Source: Chitinophagaceae bacterium (lineage in GTDB: Bacteria; Bacteroidota; Bacteroidia; Chitinophagales; Chitinophagaceae). Taken from it: a stretch of DNA of 56,146 nt. The stretch's first letter is position 1; each line of letters starts with the position of its first letter. Where the stretch lies: contig JAIEQM010000021.1 of the NCBI GenBank assembly GCA_019747705.1, positions 1-56,146 on the forward strand, in the 5' to 3' direction. A model generated the notes under the pieces. That model did not search any database. It was not told the origin of the DNA and saw only the letters and a list, made by a program, of their open reading frames with translations. Shown here in pieces: positions 44,377 to 52,287 of the stretch. The translations under genes and the position numbers were made by a program.

Positions 44377-45462
44377 ATGTCGGTTATAAAAAATAGTTCT
44401 CTTGAAAACAATAGTACTGCTATTACCCCCCCTTCAGGGCCCGCCCGTGCCGGTACGGACGGGGATGGGGGCTTTATTTTCGTTACAGGCGGCGCAGGTT
44501 TAGTTGGTTCAGCTTTACTTAAACAATTATTGCAGCAAAACAAAGGCCACATCAAGGCTTTGTACAGAAATCATTTATCTCCAACACTTACAAAAGAAGA
44601 GCTGTCGCAAATTCAATGGATTAAAGGTGATGTGCTCGATACTTCATTGCTGTATCAGGAATTAAAAGGATGCAAACAGGTATATCATTCTGCGGCCATT
44701 GTTTCTTATCATCAAAAACGCCGTGAACAAATGTACCATATCAACATTGAAGGCACAGCCAATATGGTAAACGCATCATTGGAGTGTGGCGTTGAAAAGT
44801 TTGTGCAGGTAAGTTCAGTAGCTGCAATCGGCCGCATCAGAAAAGGTGAAGCCGTTAATGAAGAAACCAAATGGACAGAAGAAACCAATGGTTCCCACTA
44901 TGGCAAAACAAAATATTTATCGGAGCTGGAAGTATGGCGGGGAATAGGTGAAGGGCTCAATGCTGTAATCGTAAATCCTTCCATCATTCTTGGAGAAGCA
45001 GAGTGGGATATGGGTTCTGCCTCTTTATTTAAAAATGTGTGGCATGAATTTCCCTGGTTTACATACGGCAGTACGGGATATGTTGATGCAATAGATGTTG
45101 CAAGCGCCATGATTGGGTTGATGGAAAGTAATATCACTGCACAGCGTTATATTTTAGCTAATGAACATCTCAGTTACAAAGAAATGCTGACTAAAATTGC
45201 AAACACATTCGGCAAACAACCGCCACAACGTGAAGCGAAACGATGGATGGGTGAGCTGGTGTGGCGGATAGAACATTTAAAATCACTTGTTACCGGCAAA
45301 GAACCACTGCTCACAAAAGAAACCACACGTACCGCCCATGCAACCACTGCTTTCTCTAATGAAAAAATAAAAGCTGCATTGCCCGGTTTTACATTTACAC
45401 CGGTTGATGAAACGATTGCCCGCACCTGCAAATGGCTGAAGGAATATTATAAGTTGAAGTGA
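44377..45462 (+). CDS. NAD-dependent epimerase/dehydratase with repeat-derived N-terminus
   Basis: 361 aa. The Rossmann fold begins at residue 33 with FIFVTGGAGLVGSALLKQ (TGGAGLVG at 37-44); YHSAAIVSYH, VSSVAAIGR, YGKTK (active-site YxxxK) and NPSIILGEAEW follow, as in extended SDRs. Substrate unknown; could be a sugar nucleotide, steroid or dihydroflavonol-type reductase. The first 32 residues are not part of the fold: residues 17-32 (AITPPSGPARAGTDGD and neighbours) come from a CCCTTCAGGG...GGGGATGGGGG repeat (44425-44475). The ancestral start may have been near 44470. The stop overlaps the next start (TGATG). Confidence 0.85.
   Translation: MSVIKNSSLENNSTAITPPSGPARAGTDGDGGFIFVTGGAGLVGSALLKQLLQQNKGHIKALYRNHLSPTLTKEELSQIQWIKGDVLDTSLLYQELKGCKQVYHSAAIVSYHQKRREQMYHINIEGTANMVNASLECGVEKFVQVSSVAAIGRIRKGEAVNEETKWTEETNGSHYGKTKYLSELEVWRGIGEGLNAVIVNPSIILGEAEWDMGSASLFKNVWHEFPWFTYGSTGYVDAIDVASAMIGLMESNITAQRYILANEHLSYKEMLTKIANTFGKQPPQREAKRWMGELVWRIEHLKSLVTGKEPLLTKETTRTAHATTAFSNEKIKAALPGFTFTPVDETIARTCKWLKEYYKLK
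44425..44475. repeat. CCCCTTCAGGG...GGGGATGGGGG repeat read as coding sequence
   Basis: Starts ACCCCCCCTTCAGGG, passes CCCGCCCG and GGTACGGACGGGG and ends GATGGGGGCTTT. It is inverted relative to 44320-44342. Encoded as residues 17-32 of the epimerase. Confidence 0.55.
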
Positions 45463-45713
45463 TGAAATATTTTTTATATCCTCTATCAGTCATTTCACTT
45501 GCAGCATTTGCCTCTGGCATTTACTCAATGATATTTTTAAAGCACATTCCTCATTCATTCGGTTATTTGTTTGCATTCATTTTATTTGGCATTGCAATCT
45601 TGTCTTTTCTTGTACATCTTGTTTTACGATTTGTATTTAAAAAAGAGCACTATCATATTATTGCAGAAATTGTTATTGTACTTCTTATAATTTGCTTTTA
45701 TGAATTTTATTAA
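45462..45713 (+). CDS. Small membrane protein, three predicted helices
   Basis: 83 aa, start ATG 45462 overlapping the epimerase stop. Hydrophobic segments about 4-22, 34-54 and 64-82, short charged loops (FKKEHYH). No family recognised. Translational coupling to the epimerase suggests a shared operon, not necessarily a shared function. Confidence 0.65.
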   Translation: MKYFLYPLSVISLAAFASGIYSMIFLKHIPHSFGYLFAFILFGIAILSFLVHLVLRFVFKKEHYHIIAEIVIVLLIICFYEFY

Positions 45714-45773
45714 AGCCAATTGTACTCTTCTGGCCTCAAAATTGTTATTTTTACCAGTCATCAATTAATCAGT

Positions 45774-46865
45774 ATGAAAACAATCCTTTCCATTATCCTT
45801 TTTTTTATCAGTATAACACTATCTGCTCAATCTTCTTTTCTCATCAAAGGAAAAGTACTGGACGACAGTACAGGCACTCCGCTGGATGGTGCTTCAGTAC
45901 TTTGTCAAAACACCACCAAAGGAACCATGACGGATAAGGAAGGTGCGTTTAAAATGGATTTACCATCAGGCGGGCATCTGCTTGTTATTACTTATACAGG
46001 TTATGAAACAGAAAGCATCCGTATCAGTTCCTCACAGGATAATTCCAATGACATTGTCGTAAAACTCAAAAAGAAAGAAAAGAAAATGGAAGAAGTGGTG
46101 ATACAGGCCACCACAGAAGTAAAAGATGGCTGGAATAAATACGGCAAACAGTTCCGTGATTATTTTCTCGGCAGCACACCCAATGCGCAACAATGCATCA
46201 TTACCAATCCTGATTCATTGCATTTCTATTTCTCCAAAAAACGCAACCGTTTAAAAGTAAAAGCAGAAGAACCGGTTGTAATTATGAATTATGCACTCGG
46301 TTATAAAATTCAATACCGGCTGGATTCTTTTATTTATGATTATACTACCAAATTCAGCACCTATACCGGTAACGCATTTTATACTGAAATTGATTCTGCT
46401 GCAGAACAAAAACAAACCTGGAAAAAGAACAGGGAACAGGCTTACTATGGCTCCCGTTTGCATTTTATGCGTTGCTATTACGACAGCACATTAAGTGATA
46501 ACGGTTATATACTGGAGCAAATCAAAACAGACAGCGCTACGGGCAAGTTTAACTTCATCAAACTGGAACAACCTTATGATTCATCAGTTTATACCCTGGT
46601 TGACAGTGTTGATAAAGAAGTGACGTTGTTTGGTAAATACCGCCTCACTTACCAGCATGCATCTATGGAAAAAGAATATCTCACCGCCAATAAATATCCG
46701 CTCACTTCCAAATACCAGGTTTCCACACTGGAGTTCATCAATGGATTTGGGATCAGTGAAAATGGTTTTTTTTATGAACAAACAGAAGTAATCAACAGTG
46801 GTTACTGGGCCTGGAAAATTCTGGGGGATCAGTTGCCGTATGATTACTGGCCGGAATCTCCATAA
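45774..46865 (+). CDS. Secreted protein with a CarboxypepD_reg-like domain
   Basis: 363 aa from ATG 45774 (MKTILSIILFFISITLSAQ, signal peptide); a frame extends to 45720 but lacks signal character. Residues about 25-105 are a CarboxypepD_reg-like domain (KGKVLDDSTGTPLDGASVLC, TYTGYETESI). The rest (about 115-363) is a beta-rich region common to Bacteroidota proteins with an N-terminal carboxypeptidase-like domain, no enzyme motif seen. Without a TonB plug it is not a transporter. Possibly outer-membrane associated. Confidence 0.8.
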   Translation: MKTILSIILFFISITLSAQSSFLIKGKVLDDSTGTPLDGASVLCQNTTKGTMTDKEGAFKMDLPSGGHLLVITYTGYETESIRISSSQDNSNDIVVKLKKKEKKMEEVVIQATTEVKDGWNKYGKQFRDYFLGSTPNAQQCIITNPDSLHFYFSKKRNRLKVKAEEPVVIMNYALGYKIQYRLDSFIYDYTTKFSTYTGNAFYTEIDSAAEQKQTWKKNREQAYYGSRLHFMRCYYDSTLSDNGYILEQIKTDSATGKFNFIKLEQPYDSSVYTLVDSVDKEVTLFGKYRLTYQHASMEKEYLTANKYPLTSKYQVSTLEFINGFGISENGFFYEQTEVINSGYWAWKILGDQLPYDYWPESP

Positions 46866-46992
46866 AATGCAGGAAATACAAATCTGTTTTGTTGGTAATT
46901 ACTAAAATAGATTTACGTAAACTTCAGTTGAAAAAAATAGTTTAAAAAAGATAGGGCTGTGCCGTGCAGTTCCCCTTTGGGGGCGGAGGGGG
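46866..46992. other. Gap with a GC-rich repeat
   Basis: 46965-47000 contains CCCCTTTGGGGGCGGAGGGGG just before the DUF6671 stop codon. No gene. Confidence 0.4.
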
Positions 46993-47859
46993 CTACGGGT
47001 TACACACATCACAATACATGGGGTCTTCTGTTTCCTTTCCGTAGGGGAATAATTTCTTTTCTTCAAAATTGCAGTTGCTGCATTTATATATATGAGCCAG
47101 TGTGCTTCGTGTAGGTGTGCCGCAATTGCTGCAGGGCAGCCCGCTTACATAATCCACCACATCATAGCCGGGCGCATGGCAATCAGGACAGGCAGAAAAA
47201 ATTTTGATAATTAATTTTGATGCGGCTTTTTCAATTACTTTCAGTCTTGATGGATTGTACATAGCCCGCATATCTGTTTCCACAAACACTTCTCCGTATG
47301 CTTGTAAAAAAGAATCAACTTCTTTTTCAAGCACATTCCATTCAGTTATTCCTTTAATAATGGGCGAATGGCTGTCTTTTTCTTTACGAAGAATCAAACC
47401 ATGTGAAGGAAACAATACCTCATCAGCAAATATTTTTACTTCATTATAACTGCTGCAACGTTTGCCGTTAAAGTTGGTATCAGTACTTAATTCCCTGGCT
47501 GCAATTTGCAAATGATATTTAGCATCCATCAATACCACCAGTTCTTCATCGCTGCTCACAAACCCAATAACAGGATGGGGACCAAAACTGCCTTCATTTG
47601 CCACTGCTAAATCACATCCGGTTTGTTCCATTGCTGTTTTACATTTCATAACAGCAGCATCTAAAGGAGATAATGTACGTTCAATTTCGCCGGTAAATGT
47701 GCCAAACACATCTGTATTTAAAACATCAGGCATTACAATTTCAACGCCCAGCGCTTCTGTTATCAATGGAGCCAGCGCCTGTTCTTTACCATGCATCGTG
47801 GCAATTACCAGCTTTCTGCGTGCAAATAATTCTTTTATATTTTCAGGAAATAACAACAT
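46993..47859 (-). CDS. DUF6671 family protein with C-terminal zinc ribbons
   Basis: 288 aa, cytoplasmic. N-terminal alpha/beta part (RRKLVIATMHGKEQALAPLI, CDLAVANEGSFGPHP) and a C-terminal pair of zinc ribbons with CPDCHAPGYDVV, CSNCGTPT, KCSNCNFEEKK and YCDVC (about 230-288). The family has no known function. The gene follows the LpxD-like gene on the same strand with 36 bp, of which most is the AATCAAACAATC repeat. Confidence 0.75.
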   Translation of the reverse strand: MLLFPENIKELFARRKLVIATMHGKEQALAPLITEALGVEIVMPDVLNTDVFGTFTGEIERTLSPLDAAVMKCKTAMEQTGCDLAVANEGSFGPHPVIGFVSSDEELVVLMDAKYHLQIAARELSTDTNFNGKRCSSYNEVKIFADEVLFPSHGLILRKEKDSHSPIIKGITEWNVLEKEVDSFLQAYGEVFVETDMRAMYNPSRLKVIEKAASKLIIKIFSACPDCHAPGYDVVDYVSGLPCSNCGTPTRSTLAHIYKCSNCNFEEKKLFPYGKETEDPMYCDVCNP

Positions 47860-47866
47860 GAAGAAC

Positions 47867-47895
47867 CAACAATCTAATAATCAAACAATCAAACC
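47867..47895. repeat. AATCAAACAATC-type repeat between lpxD-like and DUF6671 genes
   Basis: AACAATCTAATAATCAAACA followed by ATCAAACC. It fills nearly the whole 36-bp gap. Confidence 0.55.
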
Positions 47896-48840
47896 TTACT
47901 TTCCCATGAGCTTCTCCCACATCTCAGGTATCCGTTTAATCCAAACCAGTTCTCTCTTTTTTACAGAAGCATCATCAACAGGCGATCCAAAATAGGCTTT
48001 GTTACCTTTAATTGTATTTGCAACACCGCTTTGTGCATACACCACAGCATTTTCACCAATGGTTAATGTTTTACTTACACCCACCTGCCCCCAAAGTACC
48101 ACACCATCTTTTATATCAACAGCACCCGCCACTCCCACCTGTGCGGCAAACAAACAATTTTTTCCAATCACACTGTCATGACCAATATGCACCTGGTTAT
48201 CAAATTTTGTTCCCCGGCCAATCACCGTATCATGGCTCACACCACGGTCAATAGTGCAACCGGCGCCAATTTCCACATCATCTTCAATAATTACACGTCC
48301 GCAACTCTGCATTTTTTTATACCACACACTACGGTTCTTTTTGGTATTAAAATAAAATGCATCGCTGCCAATAACAGTACCTGCATGTATTACTGCATTA
48401 TCACCAATCATGCAATGATCATAAACAGATACATTGGGATGAATGATGCAATTTTTACCCACCGTTACATGGTTGCCAATAAAAGCGCCGGGCATAATTA
48501 CAGTGCCTTCACCAATCACCGCACTGTCGCTGATCATTTTGGAAGAGGGTGCAAACGGACGAAAATGATTTACAATTTTCAAATACGCTTCAAAAGGTTC
48601 CTGCACCACCAGCAACGCCTTTCCATCCGGCACCTCCGTTTCCTTATTAATAATAATGAAGCTCGCAGCAGAGTGGATGCACTTATCATAGTATTTGGGA
48701 TGATCCACAAACGCCAGGTCGCCTGTTTCCACTTTATGAATTTCATTAATACCCGTGGCGCTGGCATCTTTATTACCAATAACAGATGCGCCAATCAAAT
48801 CAGCAATCCATTGAACAGAAACAGGAGAAGGAAATTTCAT
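47896..48840 (-). CDS. LpxD-like UDP-3-O-acylglucosamine N-acyltransferase
   Basis: 314 aa. N-terminal LpxD domain (LIGASVIGNKDASATGINEI, VETGDLAFVDHPKYYDK), then left-handed beta-helix hexapeptide repeats (about 100-280: SAVIGEGTVIMPGAFIGNHV, KNCIIHPNVSVYDHCMIGDN) with the catalytic-type His in KFDNQVHIGHDSVIGKN. The short C-terminal helix follows. In lipid A synthesis LpxD adds the second acyl chain. Bacteroidota carry an LpxD paralogue besides the canonical gene next to lpxC; which one this is cannot be settled because no other lpx gene is nearby. Confidence 0.87.
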   Translation of the reverse strand: MKFPSPVSVQWIADLIGASVIGNKDASATGINEIHKVETGDLAFVDHPKYYDKCIHSAASFIIINKETEVPDGKALLVVQEPFEAYLKIVNHFRPFAPSSKMISDSAVIGEGTVIMPGAFIGNHVTVGKNCIIHPNVSVYDHCMIGDNAVIHAGTVIGSDAFYFNTKKNRSVWYKKMQSCGRVIIEDDVEIGAGCTIDRGVSHDTVIGRGTKFDNQVHIGHDSVIGKNCLFAAQVGVAGAVDIKDGVVLWGQVGVSKTLTIGENAVVYAQSGVANTIKGNKAYFGSPVDDASVKKRELVWIKRIPEMWEKLMGK

Positions 48841-48903
48841 GTGTATATTTTTTAGTTCATCGCTTTAGCGTAATATTTTTGTTATCAGCTTTTGTATTTC
48901 ATG

Positions 48904-48961
48904 GCCCGCCCGAACGTATTTATTTCTTAGTTTTTGTTACAAGCGTTCGGTACGGGCGGGC
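48904..48961. repeat. CCCGCCCGAACG inverted repeat
   Basis: GCCCGCCCGAACG (48904-48916) and CGTTCGGTACGGGCGGGC (48944-48961), identical arms except for a TACC insertion. Its GC-rich motif (CCGCCCG, GGTACGG) also appears in the repeat at 44425-44475. Confidence 0.6.
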
Positions 48962-48968
48962 ATCACCT

Positions 48969-48987
48969 TTGCCACGCTCGCTTGTAC
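48969..48987. repeat. Diverged copy of the 25927 terminal repeat
   Basis: TTGCCACGCTCGCTTGTAC matches 15 of 19 bases of TTGCGTCGCACTCTTGTAC. It lies directly next to the repeat at 48904-48961, so the two may form one composite element. Confidence 0.4.
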
Positions 48988-49516
48988 GGCACTGCAAATG
49001 GCATCATCATTTCAGCACGCACGAATGGTTTTATACAGCGCCGTTTATTCAGAATTTTTCAAAGGTAACATCCTTTGTCAATGTATCAGCAGTTCCTGCA
49101 AAACCCTTCCAGCTACTGTTATTGGGTGTTTTTTCAGTAAAAAATGGGTTTCAGAAAAAAATCTTATACACTTTTTTGGAAGCAATTCTGTCGTTTAGCC
49201 CTGCTCTTTTCATCATCTTTTTAATAATTATTTATCACAACTGTTTTTCAATTTTTAAAACACAACATCATCGTTTTTTTCAATCGCCGGAATTGAGACG
49301 CCTTATAACGCTTAGCCAGTAAGCGTTTCAGCATAAGAGTATAATTCATTTTTTTATTTTCATACAACACATCATCAAACATGCACGCTTTTATTTATTT
49401 TTCATTTTCAGTTTTACAATTTTATTTAACGTGTCCTTTTCCACAACCATAAAAAAAATGTGAATAAAAAATAGTAAAAAAATTTTTTTAATGGAAAAAA
49501 TTATTTTTAATATTGT

Positions 49517-49589
49517 GGAGGGAAATTTATTTCCCGGTACTTACTAACCCATCCATCATAAAAGTCCCGTTTTCCAACGGGATTTTTTT
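49517..49589 (+). ncRNA. Small-RNA candidate B with terminator
   Basis: Begins after a weak -7 box TAATATTG (49508-49515). Structure: GGGAAA-TTTA-TTTCCC hairpin (49520-49535), then a single-stranded 16-mer GTACTTACTAACCCAT (49537-49552), then a terminator TCCCGTT-TTCC-AACGGGA (49565-49582) with TTTTTTT. The 16-mer is the exact reverse complement of 18297-18312. It could also be an attenuator in the yicC leader, since yicC starts 66 bp downstream. Confidence 0.4.
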
Positions 49590-49654
49590 ATTGCACATAG
49601 GTTTGATAAAACATACTTACATTTAATGATTCTGTTACAGTTAAAAATCATCTT

Positions 49655-50533
49655 ATGTTAAAATCAATGACCGGTTTTGGAAGAGCAGAAGAAGCGGCGG
49701 GCAACAAAACCTTTTTAGTTGAAATTAAATCTCTCAATGGAAAACAGTTTGAACTCAATTTAAAACTCACCCCTTTATTGCGTCCTTCTGAATTTGCCAT
49801 ACGCTCTATGCTTTCTGAACAGTTGATGCGGGGCGCTATTGACTGTACCGTTTCATTAAAAGAAAACGGAGGCAGCGGCGCTGTTACCATTAACAAGCAA
49901 ATGGCAAAAGCTTATTTTCAGCCATTGAAAGAAGTGGCAGATGATTTAAACCTGCAGCTCAGTGAATACATTCTCGGCGCTTTGTTACGTTTACCGGATG
50001 TGGTTACACCCAACTCTGATTCTTTGAATGAGCAGGAACTGAAACAGTTTATGCAAATAGTTGCCAATGCCATTGGCGAACTTAATAAACACCGCAAACT
50101 GGAAGGGGATGCCCTGGAAAAAGATTTAATTGAACGTATCAATAATATCCTTGCTTACCAGGAAAAAATAAGTGAGCTGGAGCCGCTGCGTCAGCACCGC
50201 ATGAAAGATGAACTGCGCAAAAAACTGGAAGAACAGGTGGGTAAAGAAAACTACGACAGTAACCGGCTGGAGCAGGAAATGATTTATTATATTGAAAAAA
50301 TTGACATCAGTGAAGAACAGGTGCGCCTGCGCAATCACTGTGATTATTTCCTCAACATTTTGAAAGAAACAGATGAATCCAAAGGAAAGAAGCTGAGTTT
50401 TGTATTACAGGAAATTGGCCGGGAAATTAATACCACCGGCGCCAAAGCTTATGATTCAGCGATACAGAAATTGGTGGTGCTGATGAAGGATGAACTGGAA
50501 AAAGCAAAGGAACAGGTGCTGAATGTGCTGTAA
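49655..50533 (+). CDS. yicC: YicC-family endoribonuclease
   Basis: 292 aa, standard length. N-terminal MLKSMTGFGRAEEAAGNKTF and VEIKSLNGKQFELNLK; the C-terminal DUF1732 part has YDSNRLEQEMIYYIEKIDIS, NHCDYFLNILKETDESKGKK and LSFVLQEIGREINTTGAKAY, the most conserved stretch. YicC is a Mn-dependent RNase that clamps its substrate. Often followed by gmk in Bacteroidota; gmk is not next here. Confidence 0.95.
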   Translation: MLKSMTGFGRAEEAAGNKTFLVEIKSLNGKQFELNLKLTPLLRPSEFAIRSMLSEQLMRGAIDCTVSLKENGGSGAVTINKQMAKAYFQPLKEVADDLNLQLSEYILGALLRLPDVVTPNSDSLNEQELKQFMQIVANAIGELNKHRKLEGDALEKDLIERINNILAYQEKISELEPLRQHRMKDELRKKLEEQVGKENYDSNRLEQEMIYYIEKIDISEEQVRLRNHCDYFLNILKETDESKGKKLSFVLQEIGREINTTGAKAYDSAIQKLVVLMKDELEKAKEQVLNVL

Positions 50534-50764
50534 ATAATTTTAATAAAAAAATAGTTGGGGAGAGGTTGCATACAGCCCATACCCTTTCGTTAAGTTGCAG
50601 TGCATAATTGGAAACAGAACTTTAACCGGTGCGAATTATTCACCGGATGATTCAAAGTCAAAAATGCCTTCACAGTATTTCAGCCCTGCCCCTTCACCAG
50701 TGTTCGTATTCAAAAAAATGAAATTGTTTGTTGTTGCAGCCCGCTGCTTTACATTTGTACAACC
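50534..50764. other. Gap between yicC and gldH
   Basis: Contains a hairpin CCGGTG/CACCGG (50626-50646) with no T-tract and the gldH promoter. No protein gene seen. Confidence 0.4.
50727..50757 (+). promoter_or_regulatory. Promoter of gldH and the two-component genes
   Basis: TTTG (50727-50730), 19-base spacer, TACATTTG (50750-50757): exact Bacteroidota consensus. The gldH ATG at 50765 is 7 bases after, giving a leader of a few bases. Confidence 0.75.
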
Positions 50765-51271
50765 ATGTTATTAAAAACCCCGTTGCTCAGCGTGTACTCC
50801 TTATTTAAAATTTTGGTGTATTTATTATTCACCATGTTTGGTTTTGCCTCCTGCATGCAGCTTGGTAATTTTGAAAAAAACATAGAAATTAAAAAACATG
50901 AATGGCAAAGCAGTTTTGAACCGGAAGTGGAGTTTGCCATTACGGATACAGTGAGCCCTTATAATGTATTTGTAGTGCTCCGTCATACCGATGCGTATGC
51001 GTATAAAAATATCTGGCTTTATATTTCCACACAACAACCCGGCGACAGCAGTTTTAAAAAAGAACGTTTTGAATTAACGCTGCAGCAGCCGGACGGCACA
51101 TGGATTGGTACAGGTTTGAATGATGTTTGGGAAATTCGTCATCCATTATTTACCAATATCCGCTTCATCAAAAAAGGAACCTATCATATACGTTTGCAAC
51201 AGGCCATGCGGGATGAGCCGTTGCTGCACGTGATGAACGCAGGTATCCGAATTGAAAAAGTTAACAACTGA
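50765..51271 (+). CDS. gldH: Gliding motility lipoprotein GldH
   Basis: 168 aa. Lipoprotein signal with lipobox GFASC (C30). Conserved GldH region: VEFAITDTVSPYNVFVVLRH, TDAYAYKNIWLYIS, LQQPDGTWIGTGLNDVWEIR. The protein is needed for gliding/T9SS function in Flavobacterium. It overlaps the histidine kinase start by one base (TGATGG), and an exact consensus promoter lies upstream. In other Bacteroidota gldH lies near ricT/holB; in this window those are 24 kb away. Confidence 0.88.
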   Translation: MLLKTPLLSVYSLFKILVYLLFTMFGFASCMQLGNFEKNIEIKKHEWQSSFEPEVEFAITDTVSPYNVFVVLRHTDAYAYKNIWLYISTQQPGDSSFKKERFELTLQQPDGTWIGTGLNDVWEIRHPLFTNIRFIKKGTYHIRLQQAMRDEPLLHVMNAGIRIEKVNN

Positions 51272-52242
51272 TGGCTTATACCAACAAAGTATTTCGCTTT
51301 GGGAATTTTTCTTTCTGGTTCTGGATACTGTTAGTGTATGTAGTGGCCGCATTGGTGTGGTGGTTTATTACACTGGAGCGGCAAAACAATGCCATGACGG
51401 AGCTGAAACTCACACAACTGAAAAAAGATCATCCGCAATATGTATTGCAATACAATGATGTGCTGAAAATGCGCCAGCGCAACACGGCAAAGTATGTGGG
51501 AGAAGGCATCGCCTTTTTAGCGCTGATTATATTGGGCGCTGTATTTGTGTACCGCTCCATCCGCAAACAGATGGAGTACAACAGCCTGCAGCAAAATTTT
51601 ATGATGGCCATTACGCATGAATTAAAAACACCCATTGCCACTACTCGGTTAAGCCTGGAAACGGTATTGCGGCGAAAGCTGGATGAAGTGCAGCAGCAAA
51701 AATTGTTACTGAGCGCTTTATCTGAAACCAACCGTTTAAATATTCTTACCAATAACATTTTACTGGCCAGCCAGATGGAGGAAAAGAATTTTCAGAGAGA
51801 TAATGAAGAGATTAACCTGGCCGATGTGGTGGAAACCGTAGTGAGTGATTATAAAAACCGTTTCCCGCAGCGTACCATTGAAGCCAGCGCCGATAAAGAT
51901 GTATTTATACAGGGTGATGAACTGCTGCTGCAGATTGCACTGAGCAATTTAATTGATAATTCCCTGAAGTATGCACCCAAAGAAAGCCCGGTGTATGTGG
52001 ATTTGATGGATGAAGATGATGTGCTGCAACTAAAAGTGAGCGATGAAGGTACAGGTGTGCCTGACCCGGAGAAGAAGCGCATTTTTGAAAAATTTTACCG
52101 CAGCGGTAATGAAAACACACGCAAGGCAAAAGGCACGGGCCTTGGCTTGTACCTTACCAAGAAAATTATTGAAGATCATAATGGTGACATTTTTGTGATG
52201 GACAATACTCCGCACGGAAGTATTTTTGTCATTCAGTTTTAA
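51271..52242 (+). CDS. Sensor histidine kinase
   Basis: 323 aa. TM1 about 16-36, short extracytoplasmic loop of about 40 residues, TM2 about 79-96, then HisKA with phospho-acceptor H116 (AITHELKTPIATTRLSLE), N-box LSNLIDNSLKYAPK, G1 SDEGTGVPD and G2 GTGLGLYLTKKI. No HAMP domain, so signal transfer from TM2 is direct. It is one base overlapping with gldH and 45 bp before the response regulator, forming one unit; it may sense an envelope signal. Confidence 0.95.
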   Translation: MAYTNKVFRFGNFSFWFWILLVYVVAALVWWFITLERQNNAMTELKLTQLKKDHPQYVLQYNDVLKMRQRNTAKYVGEGIAFLALIILGAVFVYRSIRKQMEYNSLQQNFMMAITHELKTPIATTRLSLETVLRRKLDEVQQQKLLLSALSETNRLNILTNNILLASQMEEKNFQRDNEEINLADVVETVVSDYKNRFPQRTIEASADKDVFIQGDELLLQIALSNLIDNSLKYAPKESPVYVDLMDEDDVLQLKVSDEGTGVPDPEKKRIFEKFYRSGNENTRKAKGTGLGLYLTKKIIEDHNGDIFVMDNTPHGSIFVIQF

Positions 52243-52287
52243 AGGTGGTATTAAACATCATCATTTATTTTTTCAAAAGGGTTATTT

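Larger units (their letters stand above)
48841..49654. other. 814-bp gap between the lpxD-like gene and yicC
   Basis: Contains the inverted repeat 48904-48961, a copy of the terminal repeat (48969-48987), a very AT-rich stretch (49330-49510) and the small-RNA candidate 49517-49589. A 178-codon plus frame at 48786-49322 starts inside the lpxD-like gene and has no protein-like features, so no gene is called. Confidence 0.45.

Noticed and set aside
48178..48855. A 225-codon plus-strand frame
   Set aside because: It is antisense to the well-supported LpxD-like gene; its residues (many N, T, H) reflect the complement of hexapeptide-repeat codons.
49060..49280. A minus-strand frame with TEKTPNNSSWKGFAGTADTL
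   Set aside because: Interrupted by a TGA, no plausible start and only about 55 codons; possible gene remnant but not supportable.
48786..49322. A 178-codon plus-strand frame
   Set aside because: It starts inside the lpxD-like gene on the other strand, runs through two repeats and a very AT-rich region, and has no protein-like features.
50640..50725. A short minus-strand frame reading NTNTGEGAGLKYCEGIFDFE
   Set aside because: About 30 codons with no ATG and no family match; too short to separate from chance.
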